Of a DNA stretch of 26,386 bases, positions 1-8,281 are shown one piece after another. Under the pieces are notes generated by a model that searched no databases, was not told where the DNA came from, and was given only the letters and a program-made list of their open reading frames with translations. The DNA is from Prevotella sp. UBA4339 (lineage in GTDB: Bacteria > Bacteroidota > Bacteroidia > Bacteroidales > Bacteroidaceae), in NCBI GenBank assembly GCA_002393725.1, contig DGTJ01000086.1:1-26386 (forward strand). The letters run 5' to 3'. Position 1 is the stretch's first letter; each line of letters starts with the position of its first letter. The position numbers were made by a program, and so were the translations under genes.

Positions 1-44
1 CAGCAGCCAGACAAGAAATAGTAACAGATAAGTCGGAGAAATTT
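1..44. other. Unassigned window edge
   Basis: These 44 bases lie downstream of the small membrane protein gene on the minus strand. One minus-strand frame stays open and reads as a hydrophobic stretch, which could be the beginning of another membrane protein, but no start codon can be assigned. Too short to call. Confidence 0.3.
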
Positions 45-323
45 CTATTTCACAAATATCTTCTGTAAATATCGCATCATTGCTATAACAACAAATATGC
101 TTGTCACATATAGATAAGAAGAGTGGGGGGCGCATGACATTTCCAATGAGTCGGCATACATGATGTAACAGACAATATTGACACTGGCAACAACTGCTAT
201 CGCATGGTTGATGAAGATGAGATTACGCCCGGCACTTTTCCTCTTCCTGACTAAGACGATCAGTAATACCAGAAAGATTATTGTCAGAATCAACCAGTCG
301 GAGACAATATTACCCATATCCAA
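45..323 (-). CDS. Small three-helix membrane protein of unknown function
   Basis: A 92-aa hydrophobic protein with three likely membrane segments (about residues 7-27, 35-57 and 68-87), separated by a short basic loop (RKRKSAGR) and a Cys/His-containing loop. I do not recognise the family. The ATG lies one base after the stop codon of the GT-C glycosyltransferase gene, so the two are almost certainly co-transcribed and translationally coupled; the start could also be Met3. The position suggests a helper of the membrane glycosyltransferase, for example in lipid-linked sugar handling or flipping, but that is inference from context. No Shine-Dalgarno sequence is seen. A same-length antisense frame exists at this place but has no family features. 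Confidence 0.65.
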   Translation of the reverse strand: MDMGNIVSDWLILTIIFLVLLIVLVRKRKSAGRNLIFINHAIAVVASVNIVCYIMYADSLEMSCAPHSSYLYVTSIFVVIAMMRYLQKIFVK

Positions 324-324
324 T

Positions 325-1818
325 TCATTTGCTTATTCTATATACTTTCAGTTCCGGCTGCTTACTCTCCGCCACGAGTACTATTGTTGCAGAGTCAGTC
401 TTGCTGATGTCCTCAAGATACTTGTATATACGGTCATTACCATAGTCGGCAGTTTTCTCTGGCAGGATGATATAGTCAATATCTGAAGGCAGGAAGCGAG
501 GCGGGTAAATGCCCAGGTAGTAGATACGGTCGCTTAGTCGTGAGGCTTCGTAAAACACGGAGAAAGGAGCTATGATCTTTTTCCCCCTTAGCATCGTGCA
601 GCGGCGTATGAAGTATTCCTGCTCCTTGTAATGATTGTCTGTGCTTTCTTTTGTGATGTCATGTGCCAGTGCGAGTGATAGTGGGAAAGCGATAATCATA
701 CATGCCCAGCGATATTCTGCGAGTCTGAACAACATCACGGTCAGCAGAAACAGCGGCAGGTAAGCCATCCAGAAATAGTATGTCTGAAAGCGTCCTGCCA
801 ATACCATAAGCAGCGGGATGCCGACTGCCAGTGCAGAGAGATGCTTGACTGCGATATAGCATGGCTTCCTCTTCAGGCTCTTTATGTAAATGAGCATAAG
901 CATCATGTCTGCCAGGAGCAGGGATGCATAGACAGGGCGGGTGAAGATGGACAGTAATCGGAGATATAGAGGTGACTCGCTGCCCATCTTGGATAGCTTG
1001 CCCATGAAGTATGATGTGTCGATGCCTGAACAGTCATTGATTATCGACAGTACGATTGAAGCTACGGCCTTAGCCGAGCCCGAATAGGAAAGGATATTGA
1101 CGAGGAATGACGTAAGATGCCCGTTAGATGCCATAAACGCACAGTCGGCGACAAAGCCCGCCGCCAAGCCTGCGGCTGACAGAAGTGACAGCCTCACAAT
1201 GATCGGGCGATATTGTGCTAATACGGCATAAGACAATAGCAATATTATCGCCAGGCATACGGCTGACTGAATAGAGGTGCCCATAAGTAATGCAGAAAGT
1301 ACGGCGATGCCCCATCCCCGCTTGCCGCTCCCTGCTGTGACTATCATCTCGCCGGATATGAAGACCAGCAGCAGTGCCCCCAGCAGGTCGGGTCTGCCAT
1401 TGCTGTACATGAATATCATATCGCCCGGACACCATAATAATATTGCGAGCAACAGAATCCTGCCTGCAGAAAGCTCCTGATTCAGCAGTCGGAGTATTCG
1501 CATCATACCCACTCCGATAATCAATAGGATTGCAATATTGATTGACCTGCATGCCAGAAGGGTAGTGCCAAACGTCTTCATCCAGGGCACGAGTAGCATG
1601 GAGTATAGCGGGGGATACAGCATGAAAGGCTCTTGGCCGGCTATTGAATACCATGAATAAGTAGACCATCCCGCCCCATTCACATAGTGCATGGGTGAAT
1701 CGGCGAACATCACTTCGTCTATCCAGGGCGTCATACTTGACAAGCCCGAGAGCGCAATGCATACGGGCAAGACAGAAAAGAGCAGGAATAACAATACCTC
1801 TTTATACCTCATGGCCAT
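325..1818 (-). CDS. GT-C type membrane glycosyltransferase (PMT/ArnT-like)
   Basis: An integral membrane protein of about 497 aa with roughly ten hydrophobic segments and a short soluble C-terminal tail. After the first helix comes the sequence PWIDEVMFADSP; an Asp-Glu pair in the first extracytoplasmic loop is the hallmark of GT-C enzymes (PMT, ArnT, GT39/GT83-like), which move sugars from polyprenyl-phosphate donors to proteins or lipids outside the cytoplasm. Donor and acceptor cannot be told from sequence. The longest frame begins at a GTG at 1833, but that GTG overlaps the last base of a TAACTTTG promoter box (1833-1840), so I place the start at the ATG at 1818 (the ATG at 1812 is also possible). 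It is followed 1 nt later by a small membrane protein and preceded by the TPR-LuxR regulator gene, with its own promoter in the 100-nt gap. Confidence 0.75.
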   Translation of the reverse strand: MAMRYKEVLLFLLFSVLPVCIALSGLSSMTPWIDEVMFADSPMHYVNGAGWSTYSWYSIAGQEPFMLYPPLYSMLLVPWMKTFGTTLLACRSINIAILLIIGVGMMRILRLLNQELSAGRILLLAILLWCPGDMIFMYSNGRPDLLGALLLVFISGEMIVTAGSGKRGWGIAVLSALLMGTSIQSAVCLAIILLLSYAVLAQYRPIIVRLSLLSAAGLAAGFVADCAFMASNGHLTSFLVNILSYSGSAKAVASIVLSIINDCSGIDTSYFMGKLSKMGSESPLYLRLLSIFTRPVYASLLLADMMLMLIYIKSLKRKPCYIAVKHLSALAVGIPLLMVLAGRFQTYYFWMAYLPLFLLTVMLFRLAEYRWACMIIAFPLSLALAHDITKESTDNHYKEQEYFIRRCTMLRGKKIIAPFSVFYEASRLSDRIYYLGIYPPRFLPSDIDYIILPEKTADYGNDRIYKYLEDISKTDSATIVLVAESKQPELKVYRISK

Positions 1819-1832
1819 TTTATTTTTGACCA

Positions 1833-1840
1833 CAAAGTTA
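1833..1840 (-). promoter_or_regulatory. Bacteroidetes -7 box for the GT-C gene
   Basis: Read on the minus strand this is TAACTTTG, matching the Bacteroidetes consensus TAnnTTTG. It sits 14 nt before the ATG at 1818. No good -33 TTTG is visible at the usual 19-21 nt spacing, which would fit an activator-dependent promoter. Confidence 0.55.
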
Positions 1841-1920
1841 GCCCTGTCAGACCCTCTTCACGGCATATTTAAGTATGCAAAGAGTCAACGTGATGCCATA
1901 AAGATGAGCTAAAGTTCACA

Positions 1921-1932
1921 AAGAGTACTCTT
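1921..1932. promoter_or_regulatory. 12-bp palindrome, candidate operator
   Basis: AAGAGTACTCTT is a perfect palindrome just past the stop codon of the TPR-LuxR gene and about 95 bp upstream of the presumed transcription start of the GT-C gene. Nine bases of it (AGAGTACTC) recur at 4290-4298 upstream of the cluster's first promoter. A role as binding site for the cluster's LuxR-type regulator is inference. Confidence 0.35.
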
Positions 1933-1936
1933 CAGC

Positions 1937-3265
1937 CTACAATGACACAATAAATTCATCCCATTGTGAAGGTGAGCCTTTCTTTCCAAACACTTTCTCG
2001 AACAGTCGGGAGCGTACGCTTGATATGGACTGCTTGGAATGAGCCGTGAGCTGCGCAATGGCTGCGGGACTGATGCCAAGCCTCAGAAGCAGGCATACAT
2101 GCATCTCATGAGGTGAAAAGCGATAGAATTCGCGTAGCTGCTTGAGGAATCGGGGCTGGGCTTTCCCGATAGTGTCTTCCAGGATGTGCCAGTCTTCGTC
2201 ACTCATTGACGGTTGGCGCGAATCGCTCAGCAGGCGGCTGATATGCTGGCAGATAGGACTCTCCTCCAATATCTGGTTCTGGCGTTCTGATGATATGTCA
2301 CTATGGCTCCGATAGTCTTCCAGCAAGTGTTCCAGTCTTTGTAGCTTCATCCTGTATTCCATCCTTCTGCGACTTGAATAAAGCAGCAGTATTATCATCA
2401 GGAGAACCAGTAGGATAGTCACAGATGCCACGATGATTATCCTCTGTTCCAAGCGTCTGTTCTCCTGTTCACGGTTGGTATAGTCGTAGAGTGCATTTAC
2501 TCGATGCAGTGACTCTGTGTCAGTCTCCTGCATTATGCTGTCTGTCAGCAGTTCGTATTTCTCCAAGTGTGAATAGGCCTCCGAGGCGCGTCCTTCTTTG
2601 AGCAGCTGTTCTGCCAGCCATTTATGAGCCATCTGGCGAAGCCCCGTCTCTTCTTCCTGCAGCAGTAGTGAGCAGTAGTAGGTAGCGGAGTCGGCAGGAC
2701 CAGTCTGGCGATACAGATCGGCAGCCATGAAGCGTATTCCTCCATAAGAACTGCATCCGGCATCTTGCAAGAGAGGCAGAAGCAGCTGCTTTGCCTTCTC
2801 GTAGTCATGATGCCACAGGTAGTAGCCTGCCTTCTGGCTCTGGATATCCGCCATGAGCATTGTGTCGCCCTTGATACTTGCCAGATGCTGTGCCTCATTA
2901 AAGTAGTACAGGCAGCTGTCATCATCCTCGCGTGTACGATACACATTTGCCACGTCGAACAGGCAAGCAGCCATGCCGAGTGTATCGTGCAGAGTGCGGT
3001 TAGAGTCGTAGGCTTTCAGCCAGGCGGCTAAAGCCTGTTCCTGCAGTCCTTCGTCGAAGAGCAGCTGCCCCATGTCACTATATATCGCTGCCAGCAGCGA
3101 GTCGTCTCTGGCATTGTCAGCAGCCTCCCTAAAGTAGGCGAGGGCTTGAGGTGCATCTCCCTCCTTGATGCATCGAAGTGCTTCGTCGTAAGACTTCTGT
3201 CCGGTATAGTCATCACAGCCTGTCAGAACTATAGAGAACAAAAGTAGTAATAAAACATGTCTCAT
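1937..3265 (-). CDS. TPR lipoprotein with transmembrane helix and cytoplasmic LuxR-type HTH (one-component regulator)
   Basis: A 442-aa protein. Residues 1-17 form a lipoprotein signal with lipobox LTGC (Cys17) followed by Asp-Asp. Residues about 25-265 are helical TPR-like repeats, residues 276-297 are a strong membrane helix followed by a basic RRRMEYRMK stretch, and residues 303-325 look like coiled coil. The C-terminal part (about 381-427) carries a LuxR/GerE-type helix-turn-helix with the pattern SPHEMHVCLLLRLGIS and IAQLTAHSKQSISSVRSRL. This order is known in Bacteroidetes as a membrane regulator with periplasmic TPRs sensing and a cytoplasmic DNA-binding end. Its ATG overlaps the stop codon of the upstream exported-protein gene by 4 nt, so the two are made together. 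The ligand and target genes are unknown; the partner protein and the AGAGTACTC sites are the natural candidates. Confidence 0.8.
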   Translation of the reverse strand: MRHVLLLLLFSIVLTGCDDYTGQKSYDEALRCIKEGDAPQALAYFREAADNARDDSLLAAIYSDMGQLLFDEGLQEQALAAWLKAYDSNRTLHDTLGMAACLFDVANVYRTREDDDSCLYYFNEAQHLASIKGDTMLMADIQSQKAGYYLWHHDYEKAKQLLLPLLQDAGCSSYGGIRFMAADLYRQTGPADSATYYCSLLLQEEETGLRQMAHKWLAEQLLKEGRASEAYSHLEKYELLTDSIMQETDTESLHRVNALYDYTNREQENRRLEQRIIIVASVTILLVLLMIILLLYSSRRRMEYRMKLQRLEHLLEDYRSHSDISSERQNQILEESPICQHISRLLSDSRQPSMSDEDWHILEDTIGKAQPRFLKQLREFYRFSPHEMHVCLLLRLGISPAAIAQLTAHSKQSISSVRSRLFEKVFGKKGSPSQWDEFIVSL

Positions 3266-4245
3266 TCCTCTTCGGGTATATACGTAGGTTTGCAGGCATC
3301 GGTGTCAAAGCGTATCAGCCATCGCATCACGTCGTTGATAGTAGCCTCGAATTCTTCTATGATATATATGGTGTTGCCAATGATGTAAGATAGTGTGGAA
3401 TCGTCATCGTCTGTGGGCAAAAGCTCGAATTCATTCTCTGCGGAGATGTAGTCAGGGAAAGAGATTGCCATCGAGTCGCCTCTTACCATTCCGTCGTAGT
3501 CAGTCTGGAAGGTGATAACGCAGCGGATACTGTCGGAAACACCTTTCATGGGAACGTCATAGCGAATCAGCTGGCTGTTTCCAATGTATTGTCTTCCTAT
3601 AGTCCCGAACAGAGGTGCTTTGGGCATGACGGTAGTGTCCTGAGGATAATACCATAGGTTTACCGCCTTCTTGGCTTCTGCTGTGGGAATGCTGCGGAAG
3701 AGGTCGCTCATATCCATATAGATCCGTCCGTCATCGTCCATTTTCGTTGCGCCTATACCTTCATCGGCAGTAGCGTGATGGATTAGGAATTTCCTGCGGC
3801 GTGAGAGCGTGTTTTTTACATATCGCCATTTTCGTCCCACCCTATGTCGGGCAGCGGCTGACGAAGGGCTGTCGTCATTTGGCAGATAATAGAATGCAGA
3901 CGTGCAGATGCCGTCGGATGCTTCAAATACCATGTCGGGAAATTCTTTCTGGAATGACTGGTAATAGCAGGCTGAAGAACCGTCAGATGTGTCTCCCCAC
4001 CATCCGATGCGGCCTGTCGGGGCATTAGACTCCCTGAAAGTGATACTGTCAACATCAGCGCATCTGTATCTGACGCCCATGGATATATCCACTGCGTCTT
4101 CTGTAACCCTGATCTCGTCAATATTATGTAAGTCTACGGCATTGCAGACACCCTGCCCGTAGACATACAAAGCTTCCTGGGCCTCAGTCTGGATCGTGAG
4201 GCAAGAAATCAGGAAACTCAGCAGAAAGATGGTAAATGATCGCAT
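3262..4245 (-). CDS. Exported protein of unknown function, partner of the TPR-LuxR regulator
   Basis: About 327 aa when started at the ATG at 4245. A longer frame opens at 4284, but a TACCTTTG promoter box lies at 4254-4261, inside that extension, so the downstream ATG must be the start. Residues 1-22 are a signal peptide; LISC at 12-15 could be a lipobox, otherwise cleavage would be near TEAQ. The N-terminal 70 residues carry the pattern 'YVYGQG...IDEIR' and 'ADVDSITF', which resembles the short beta units with IDSI(T)F endings common in Bacteroidales surface proteins. The rest has aromatic and Asp-rich stretches (GRIGWWGDTSDG; LPTDDDDSTLSY). No catalytic motif is recognised. Its end overlaps the regulator gene by 4 nt. 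It may be the signal, ligand or anti-regulator for that protein. Confidence 0.7.
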   Translation of the reverse strand: MRSFTIFLLSFLISCLTIQTEAQEALYVYGQGVCNAVDLHNIDEIRVTEDAVDISMGVRYRCADVDSITFRESNAPTGRIGWWGDTSDGSSACYYQSFQKEFPDMVFEASDGICTSAFYYLPNDDSPSSAAARHRVGRKWRYVKNTLSRRRKFLIHHATADEGIGATKMDDDGRIYMDMSDLFRSIPTAEAKKAVNLWYYPQDTTVMPKAPLFGTIGRQYIGNSQLIRYDVPMKGVSDSIRCVITFQTDYDGMVRGDSMAISFPDYISAENEFELLPTDDDDSTLSYIIGNTIYIIEEFEATINDVMRWLIRFDTDACKPTYIPEEE

Positions 4246-4253
4246 ATTCGCTG

Positions 4254-4285
4254 CAAAGGTAGCATTAATGTGCCAGACAGCCAAA
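4254..4285 (-). promoter_or_regulatory. Promoter of the exported-protein/TPR-LuxR operon
   Basis: On the minus strand a -33 TTTG (4282-4285) is followed after exactly 20 nt by TACCTTTG (4254-4261), a full match to the Bacteroidetes sigma-ABfr promoter. Only 8 nt separate the box from the ATG at 4245, so the mRNA should have a leader of about 2-4 nt. Confidence 0.75.
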
Positions 4286-4289
4286 TTAT

Positions 4290-4307
4290 AGAGTACTCAA
4301 ATAGTAC
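4290..4307. promoter_or_regulatory. Candidate operator upstream of the cluster promoter
   Basis: Contains AGAGTACTC (4290-4298), shared with the palindrome at 1921-1932, overlapping a second dyad GTACT-N5-AGTAC (4293-4307). Its centre is about 45 bp upstream of the presumed transcription start of the minus-strand operon, a usual place for an activator. Function is inferred only from position and recurrence. Confidence 0.35.
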
Positions 4308-4387
4308 GCACGGACATTTTCTTTAATTATTTTTAAGCACTTCTCAGATTCTAACGGAAATGTGTCTTTTCTTTCGATAAAAATGTG

Positions 4388-4395
4388 TATCTTTG
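4388..4395 (+). promoter_or_regulatory. -7 box for the beta-galactosidase gene
   Basis: TATCTTTG matches TAnnTTTG. It leaves a 5' leader of about 78 nt before the ATG at 4478. A -33 TTTG is not evident. Confidence 0.55.
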
Positions 4396-4477
4396 CAGCA
4401 GAATCGTTTCTTCTCAGCATACGAGCATTGCATTAAGGTGGATTAAACATATTTTTAATAGATAAGGTATAAGCTAT

Positions 4478-7400
4478 ATGAGAAAGAATCAAGCATTTGT
4501 GAGAATGATGATGGCGATAGTCGTCGCATTCGGTGTACAGATGACCTGCCAGGCTGTAGCATCGGCTTCGGCAAAGAAACTGCCTGTATGGCAGGATCCT
4601 AACGTGAACCAAGTGAACCGTGAGGTGCGTCATGCACATTTCTTCGCCTTCGAGAGTGAGGATATGGCTCGTCAGGGTGACAAGTCGAAGTCAGGACGTT
4701 TCCTCTCTATGGAGGGAATGTGGAAATTCCACTTCGTAAAGAATCATCAGGACGCCCCTGCGGGATTCTTCGGGCTGAAGTATGACGACTCAAAGTGGGT
4801 GGACTTCCCCGTGCCTGGACTCTTCGAGCTCAACGGCTATGGCGACAAGATATACAAGAACATGGGCTATGCCTGGTGTACGACATTCAAGAACGATCCG
4901 CCACATATCGGCGAGACCAACAACTACACAGGCTCATATCGCCGTACTTTCGACCTGCCTAAGGACTGGAAAGGACAGGAGGTGTTTTTCCACGTAGGCT
5001 CTGCCACAAGTAATCTCTCGCTGTGGGTTAACGGCAAGTACGTAGGATATTCAGAGGACTCCAAGGTGGCTGCTGAGTTCAACATCACTAAGTATCTGAA
5101 ACCAGGGAAGAACCTTATTGCAATGCAGATAATGCGCTGGTGCGATGGCAGTTACCTTGAGGATCAGGACTTCTGGCGCTTTACGGGAATCGCTCGTGAG
5201 GTGTATCTCTATGCCACCCCGAAAGTGCATATTCAGGACTTCTTCATCACTCAGGACTATCGTGACGGAAAGGGTATCCTCGGTGTAGATGCCAAGGTGG
5301 TAGGCGGCAAGGCCCAGCTGGAGGCTAAGCTGTACGATGCAGAGGGAAAACTGGTGGCCGAGGGCTTGCAGGCTACTGTGGACAATGCTAAGGCATGGAC
5401 TGCAGAGACACCTTATTTATACGTATTGGACTTGCAGCTTAAAAAGGGCGACAAGGTGCTGCAGGCCGTGCGAAAGAAGATAGGTTTCCGTAATATCGAG
5501 ATAAAGGGAGGTCAGCTGCTTGTCAATGGACAGCCTATCCTCATCAAGGGCGCCGACCGTCATGAGCTGGACCCCGACGGAGGATATATCGTAAGCGTGG
5601 ATCGTATGATTCAGGACATCAAGATCATGAAGTACCTGAATATCAATGCCGTACGCACCTGCCACTATCCTGACGATCCTCGCTGGTATGACCTCTGCGA
5701 CGAGTATGGTATCTACCTGACAGCCGAGTCAAACCTTGAGAGTCATGGCATGGGATACCGTGAGAAGACCCTCGCAAAGCGTGCCGACTTCGAGAAGGCA
5801 CACCTTGAGCGCCAGTATGGTAACATGATGACATATAAGAACCACCCCAGCATCATCGTATGGAGCCTTGGCAACGAGGCCGGATATGGTCCTAACTTCG
5901 AGAAGGCCTACGACTGGGTGAAGGCTTACGATAAGACCCGCCCATGCCAGTATGAGCGTGCAGAGCAGAATGGGAAGACTGACATATTCTGTCCGATGTA
6001 CTATGGATATGAGGGTTGCGAGGCTTATTCCAAGGGTAACAATCCTCGTCCGCTGATACAGTGTGAGTATGCTCATGCAATGGGCAACTCCATGGGAGGA
6101 TTCAAGGAGTACTGGGATATCATACGCAAGTACCCGAAGTATCAGGGAGGATATATCTGGGACTTTGTTGACCAGGGACTTCGCGACAAGAGCCGCATTA
6201 CAGGCAAGGAGATATTCACATTCGGAGGTGACTACGGACGCTATCCGGCTACAGACCATAACTTCAACTGTAACGGAATCATCGCTCCCGACCGTCGGCT
6301 TAATCCTCATGCCTATGAGGTGCGCTATTACTATCAGAACGTCTGGATCACCGACAAGGGACTGAAGGACGGCAAGATAGAGATTTACAATGAGAACTTC
6401 TTCAAGACACTTGATGACCTCCAGCTGGAGTGGTTCGTCGGTGGAGCATCAGGAAAGCATCATCATGACGGCAAGCGTCCTGAAGGTATGAACTTCGGGC
6501 ATGGGGGCACTATCGACGTCAATGGCATCGCTCCGCAGCAGCGCAAGATAATCACCATCGATGCCCTGAAGCAGGTGGCAACGAAGGTAATGGGGCATCA
6601 CGGTGATCAGGAATTGTTCGTCATCTTCCAGTTCAAGACCCGCGAGGCCCAGCCTCTGATGGAGAAGGGACAGGTGGTGGCACGTCAGCAGTTCGTGCTC
6701 AATCCTTACCAGTTCCCGGAGATAAAGGCTGAAGAGGCAAAGGTACAGAAGGAAGAGACAGAGAGCTACGTGAAGTTCGACGCTGCGGGTACGACTCTCA
6801 CTGTCGGCAAATGGAGTGGGTGGATAGACTATATCGATGTCGACGGTGAGCCGATGCTGGTTGACCGCGAGTCAGTCACTCCCGAATTCTGGCGTGCTCC
6901 GACCGACAATGACTATGGCGCCCGTCTGCAGCAGAGGTTCGCCGTATGGAAGAATCCGGAGATGAAACTGAAGAAGGTCGACGTGGACGACAATCAGGTG
7001 GAGGCCGTCTTCGAGATGCCTGGCGTGAAGGGTGAGCTTAAGATGACCTATACGCTGACAGAGGGTGGCGAAATCATCGTGCGCCAGCAGCTGAAGGCCG
7101 ACAAGAGCGCAGAGGTAAGCCAGATGTTCCGCTATGGCATGCAGCTGCAGATGCCAAAGAAGTTTGACGAAGTGAAGTACTATGGCCGCGGACCGGTGGA
7201 GAACTACTGTGACAGGAACTCAAGCGAGTTTATCGGTGTATATAGTAATAAGGTGGCCGACGAGTACTACAACTATGTGCGTCCTCAGGAGTCGGGCAAT
7301 CATACCGACATCCGTTGGTTCCGAGTGATCGACAAGGCAGGCAAGGGACTGGAGTTCTACTCTGATGCTCCAATGGAGGCAAGCGCCCTCAACTATCTGA

Positions 7401-7609
7401 CATCCGACCTTGACGACGGTCCGGTGAAGGATAAGAAGATAGACCGCCATTCTGGTGATCTCATTGAGCGCCCGCTGACACAGGTGCATATCCAGCAGCG
7501 GCAGATGGGGCTGGGATGCGTCAACTCATGGGGAGCATGGCCAAGGACTGAATATCTCATGCCATATCAGGATTATGACTTCACTTTCGTAATCAAACCT
7601 GTCAAGTAA
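4478..7609 (+). CDS. Secreted GH2 beta-galactosidase (LacZ type)
   Basis: A 1043-aa glycoside hydrolase family 2 enzyme, close to the length of E. coli LacZ (1023) plus an N-terminal export signal (about residues 1-32, ending near AVASA). Domain order: sugar-binding jelly roll (about 75-250), Ig-like sandwich (about 250-350), catalytic TIM barrel (about 350-640), a linker sandwich, and a Bgal small-chain domain (about 770-1040). The acid/base is Glu467 in SLGNEAGYG and the nucleophile is Glu530 in QCEYAHAMGN; both motifs are intact. Expected reaction: release of terminal beta-galactose, in the periplasm or at the surface. The gene stands alone without SusC/SusD partners, so the natural substrate (lactose, plant or host glycan fragments) is open. 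It is divergent from the regulator cluster. Confidence 0.93.
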   Translation: MRKNQAFVRMMMAIVVAFGVQMTCQAVASASAKKLPVWQDPNVNQVNREVRHAHFFAFESEDMARQGDKSKSGRFLSMEGMWKFHFVKNHQDAPAGFFGLKYDDSKWVDFPVPGLFELNGYGDKIYKNMGYAWCTTFKNDPPHIGETNNYTGSYRRTFDLPKDWKGQEVFFHVGSATSNLSLWVNGKYVGYSEDSKVAAEFNITKYLKPGKNLIAMQIMRWCDGSYLEDQDFWRFTGIAREVYLYATPKVHIQDFFITQDYRDGKGILGVDAKVVGGKAQLEAKLYDAEGKLVAEGLQATVDNAKAWTAETPYLYVLDLQLKKGDKVLQAVRKKIGFRNIEIKGGQLLVNGQPILIKGADRHELDPDGGYIVSVDRMIQDIKIMKYLNINAVRTCHYPDDPRWYDLCDEYGIYLTAESNLESHGMGYREKTLAKRADFEKAHLERQYGNMMTYKNHPSIIVWSLGNEAGYGPNFEKAYDWVKAYDKTRPCQYERAEQNGKTDIFCPMYYGYEGCEAYSKGNNPRPLIQCEYAHAMGNSMGGFKEYWDIIRKYPKYQGGYIWDFVDQGLRDKSRITGKEIFTFGGDYGRYPATDHNFNCNGIIAPDRRLNPHAYEVRYYYQNVWITDKGLKDGKIEIYNENFFKTLDDLQLEWFVGGASGKHHHDGKRPEGMNFGHGGTIDVNGIAPQQRKIITIDALKQVATKVMGHHGDQELFVIFQFKTREAQPLMEKGQVVARQQFVLNPYQFPEIKAEEAKVQKEETESYVKFDAAGTTLTVGKWSGWIDYIDVDGEPMLVDRESVTPEFWRAPTDNDYGARLQQRFAVWKNPEMKLKKVDVDDNQVEAVFEMPGVKGELKMTYTLTEGGEIIVRQQLKADKSAEVSQMFRYGMQLQMPKKFDEVKYYGRGPVENYCDRNSSEFIGVYSNKVADEYYNYVRPQESGNHTDIRWFRVIDKAGKGLEFYSDAPMEASALNYLTSDLDDGPVKDKKIDRHSGDLIERPLTQVHIQQRQMGLGCVNSWGAWPRTEYLMPYQDYDFTFVIKPVK

Positions 7610-7694
7610 CTTGCAAATTGATACTTATTCGGGTTGATTTTCGTCAAAAAGTGCGCATTTTCTTGCATTTTTATAAATTTTAAGTGCTAAACCG

Positions 7695-7728
7695 TTGGTT
7701 TGTATGCAAATTATTGCTACCTTTGCAT
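7695..7728 (+). promoter_or_regulatory. Promoter of the small exported protein gene
   Basis: A TTGG (7695-7698) is followed after 19 nt by TACCTTTG (7718-7725). The -7 box lies inside a 7-bp inverted repeat, ATGCAAA (7704-7710) and TTTGCAT (7722-7728), that could be an operator. The leader before the ATG at 7790 is about 60 nt. Confidence 0.6.
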
Positions 7729-7789
7729 CCGAAAAGATGACGATTTGATAGCAAATCTGTTTTTGAGATAACAAAAAAGAAGAAGAAAG

Positions 7790-8260
7790 ATGAAAAAGAT
7801 GAAGAAAATGTTACTTGCAGGAGCTATGTTCTTCCTGGGTACAGTGACGCTGAATGCAACAGAGAATGTCTCCAATCCGGAAGACATCGATACAACTTAT
7901 ATCAAGCTCGACGAGAATCTTGAACCCATCAACCACGTGCATCTTACTAAAGAGGAGCTTGAGGCGAAGGTTGGCGAACTGGAGACAATCCTGGAAACGG
8001 AGAATTTCCAATTGTATGCCGCAGGTGACTATACCTACAAGATTGAGGGTGGTCTGGTGACATCTATGGCTATCCAGATTCCAGATGACAAAAATGACAA
8101 GATAGTCTACAATCAGATACTCAATGCACTGGCAAAGAGTAAATCTATCAAGGATACTCATAACACTGGCGGTAACTACTATCTGTATGCCGACTTCCAG
8201 ATTCAGTTTGACGACTTTGAAGGATACGAGAAACTTACGTTCTCTGTAATATCCGAATAA
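7790..8260 (+). CDS. Small exported protein of unknown function
   Basis: A 156-aa protein with a clear signal peptide (KKMKK, then LLAGAMFFLGTVTLNA, cleavage near residue 24). The mature part is acidic and probably soluble: a Glu/Leu-rich helix (about 52-70), then alternating beta-like stretches with many aromatic residues (YTYKIEGG, YYLYADFQIQFDDFEGYEKL). No Cys remains in the mature protein and no catalytic motif is recognised. The gene is monocistronic, with its own promoter (7718-7725) and a strong terminator (8282-8308), so it is an independent unit and not part of the rprXY operon behind it. There is a Lys-rich purine stretch instead of a Shine-Dalgarno sequence before the ATG. Confidence 0.75.
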   Translation: MKKMKKMLLAGAMFFLGTVTLNATENVSNPEDIDTTYIKLDENLEPINHVHLTKEELEAKVGELETILETENFQLYAAGDYTYKIEGGLVTSMAIQIPDDKNDKIVYNQILNALAKSKSIKDTHNTGGNYYLYADFQIQFDDFEGYEKLTFSVISE

Positions 8261-8281
8261 GATATAAGGATCTAATAAGAT

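Noticed and set aside
1124..1762. 212-aa minus-strand frame
   Set aside because: Same strand but other frame than the GT-C glycosyltransferase; the GT-C frame has the expected helices and the DE motif.
5729..6310. 193-aa minus-strand frame
   Set aside because: Antisense to the conserved catalytic barrel of the GH2 beta-galactosidase.
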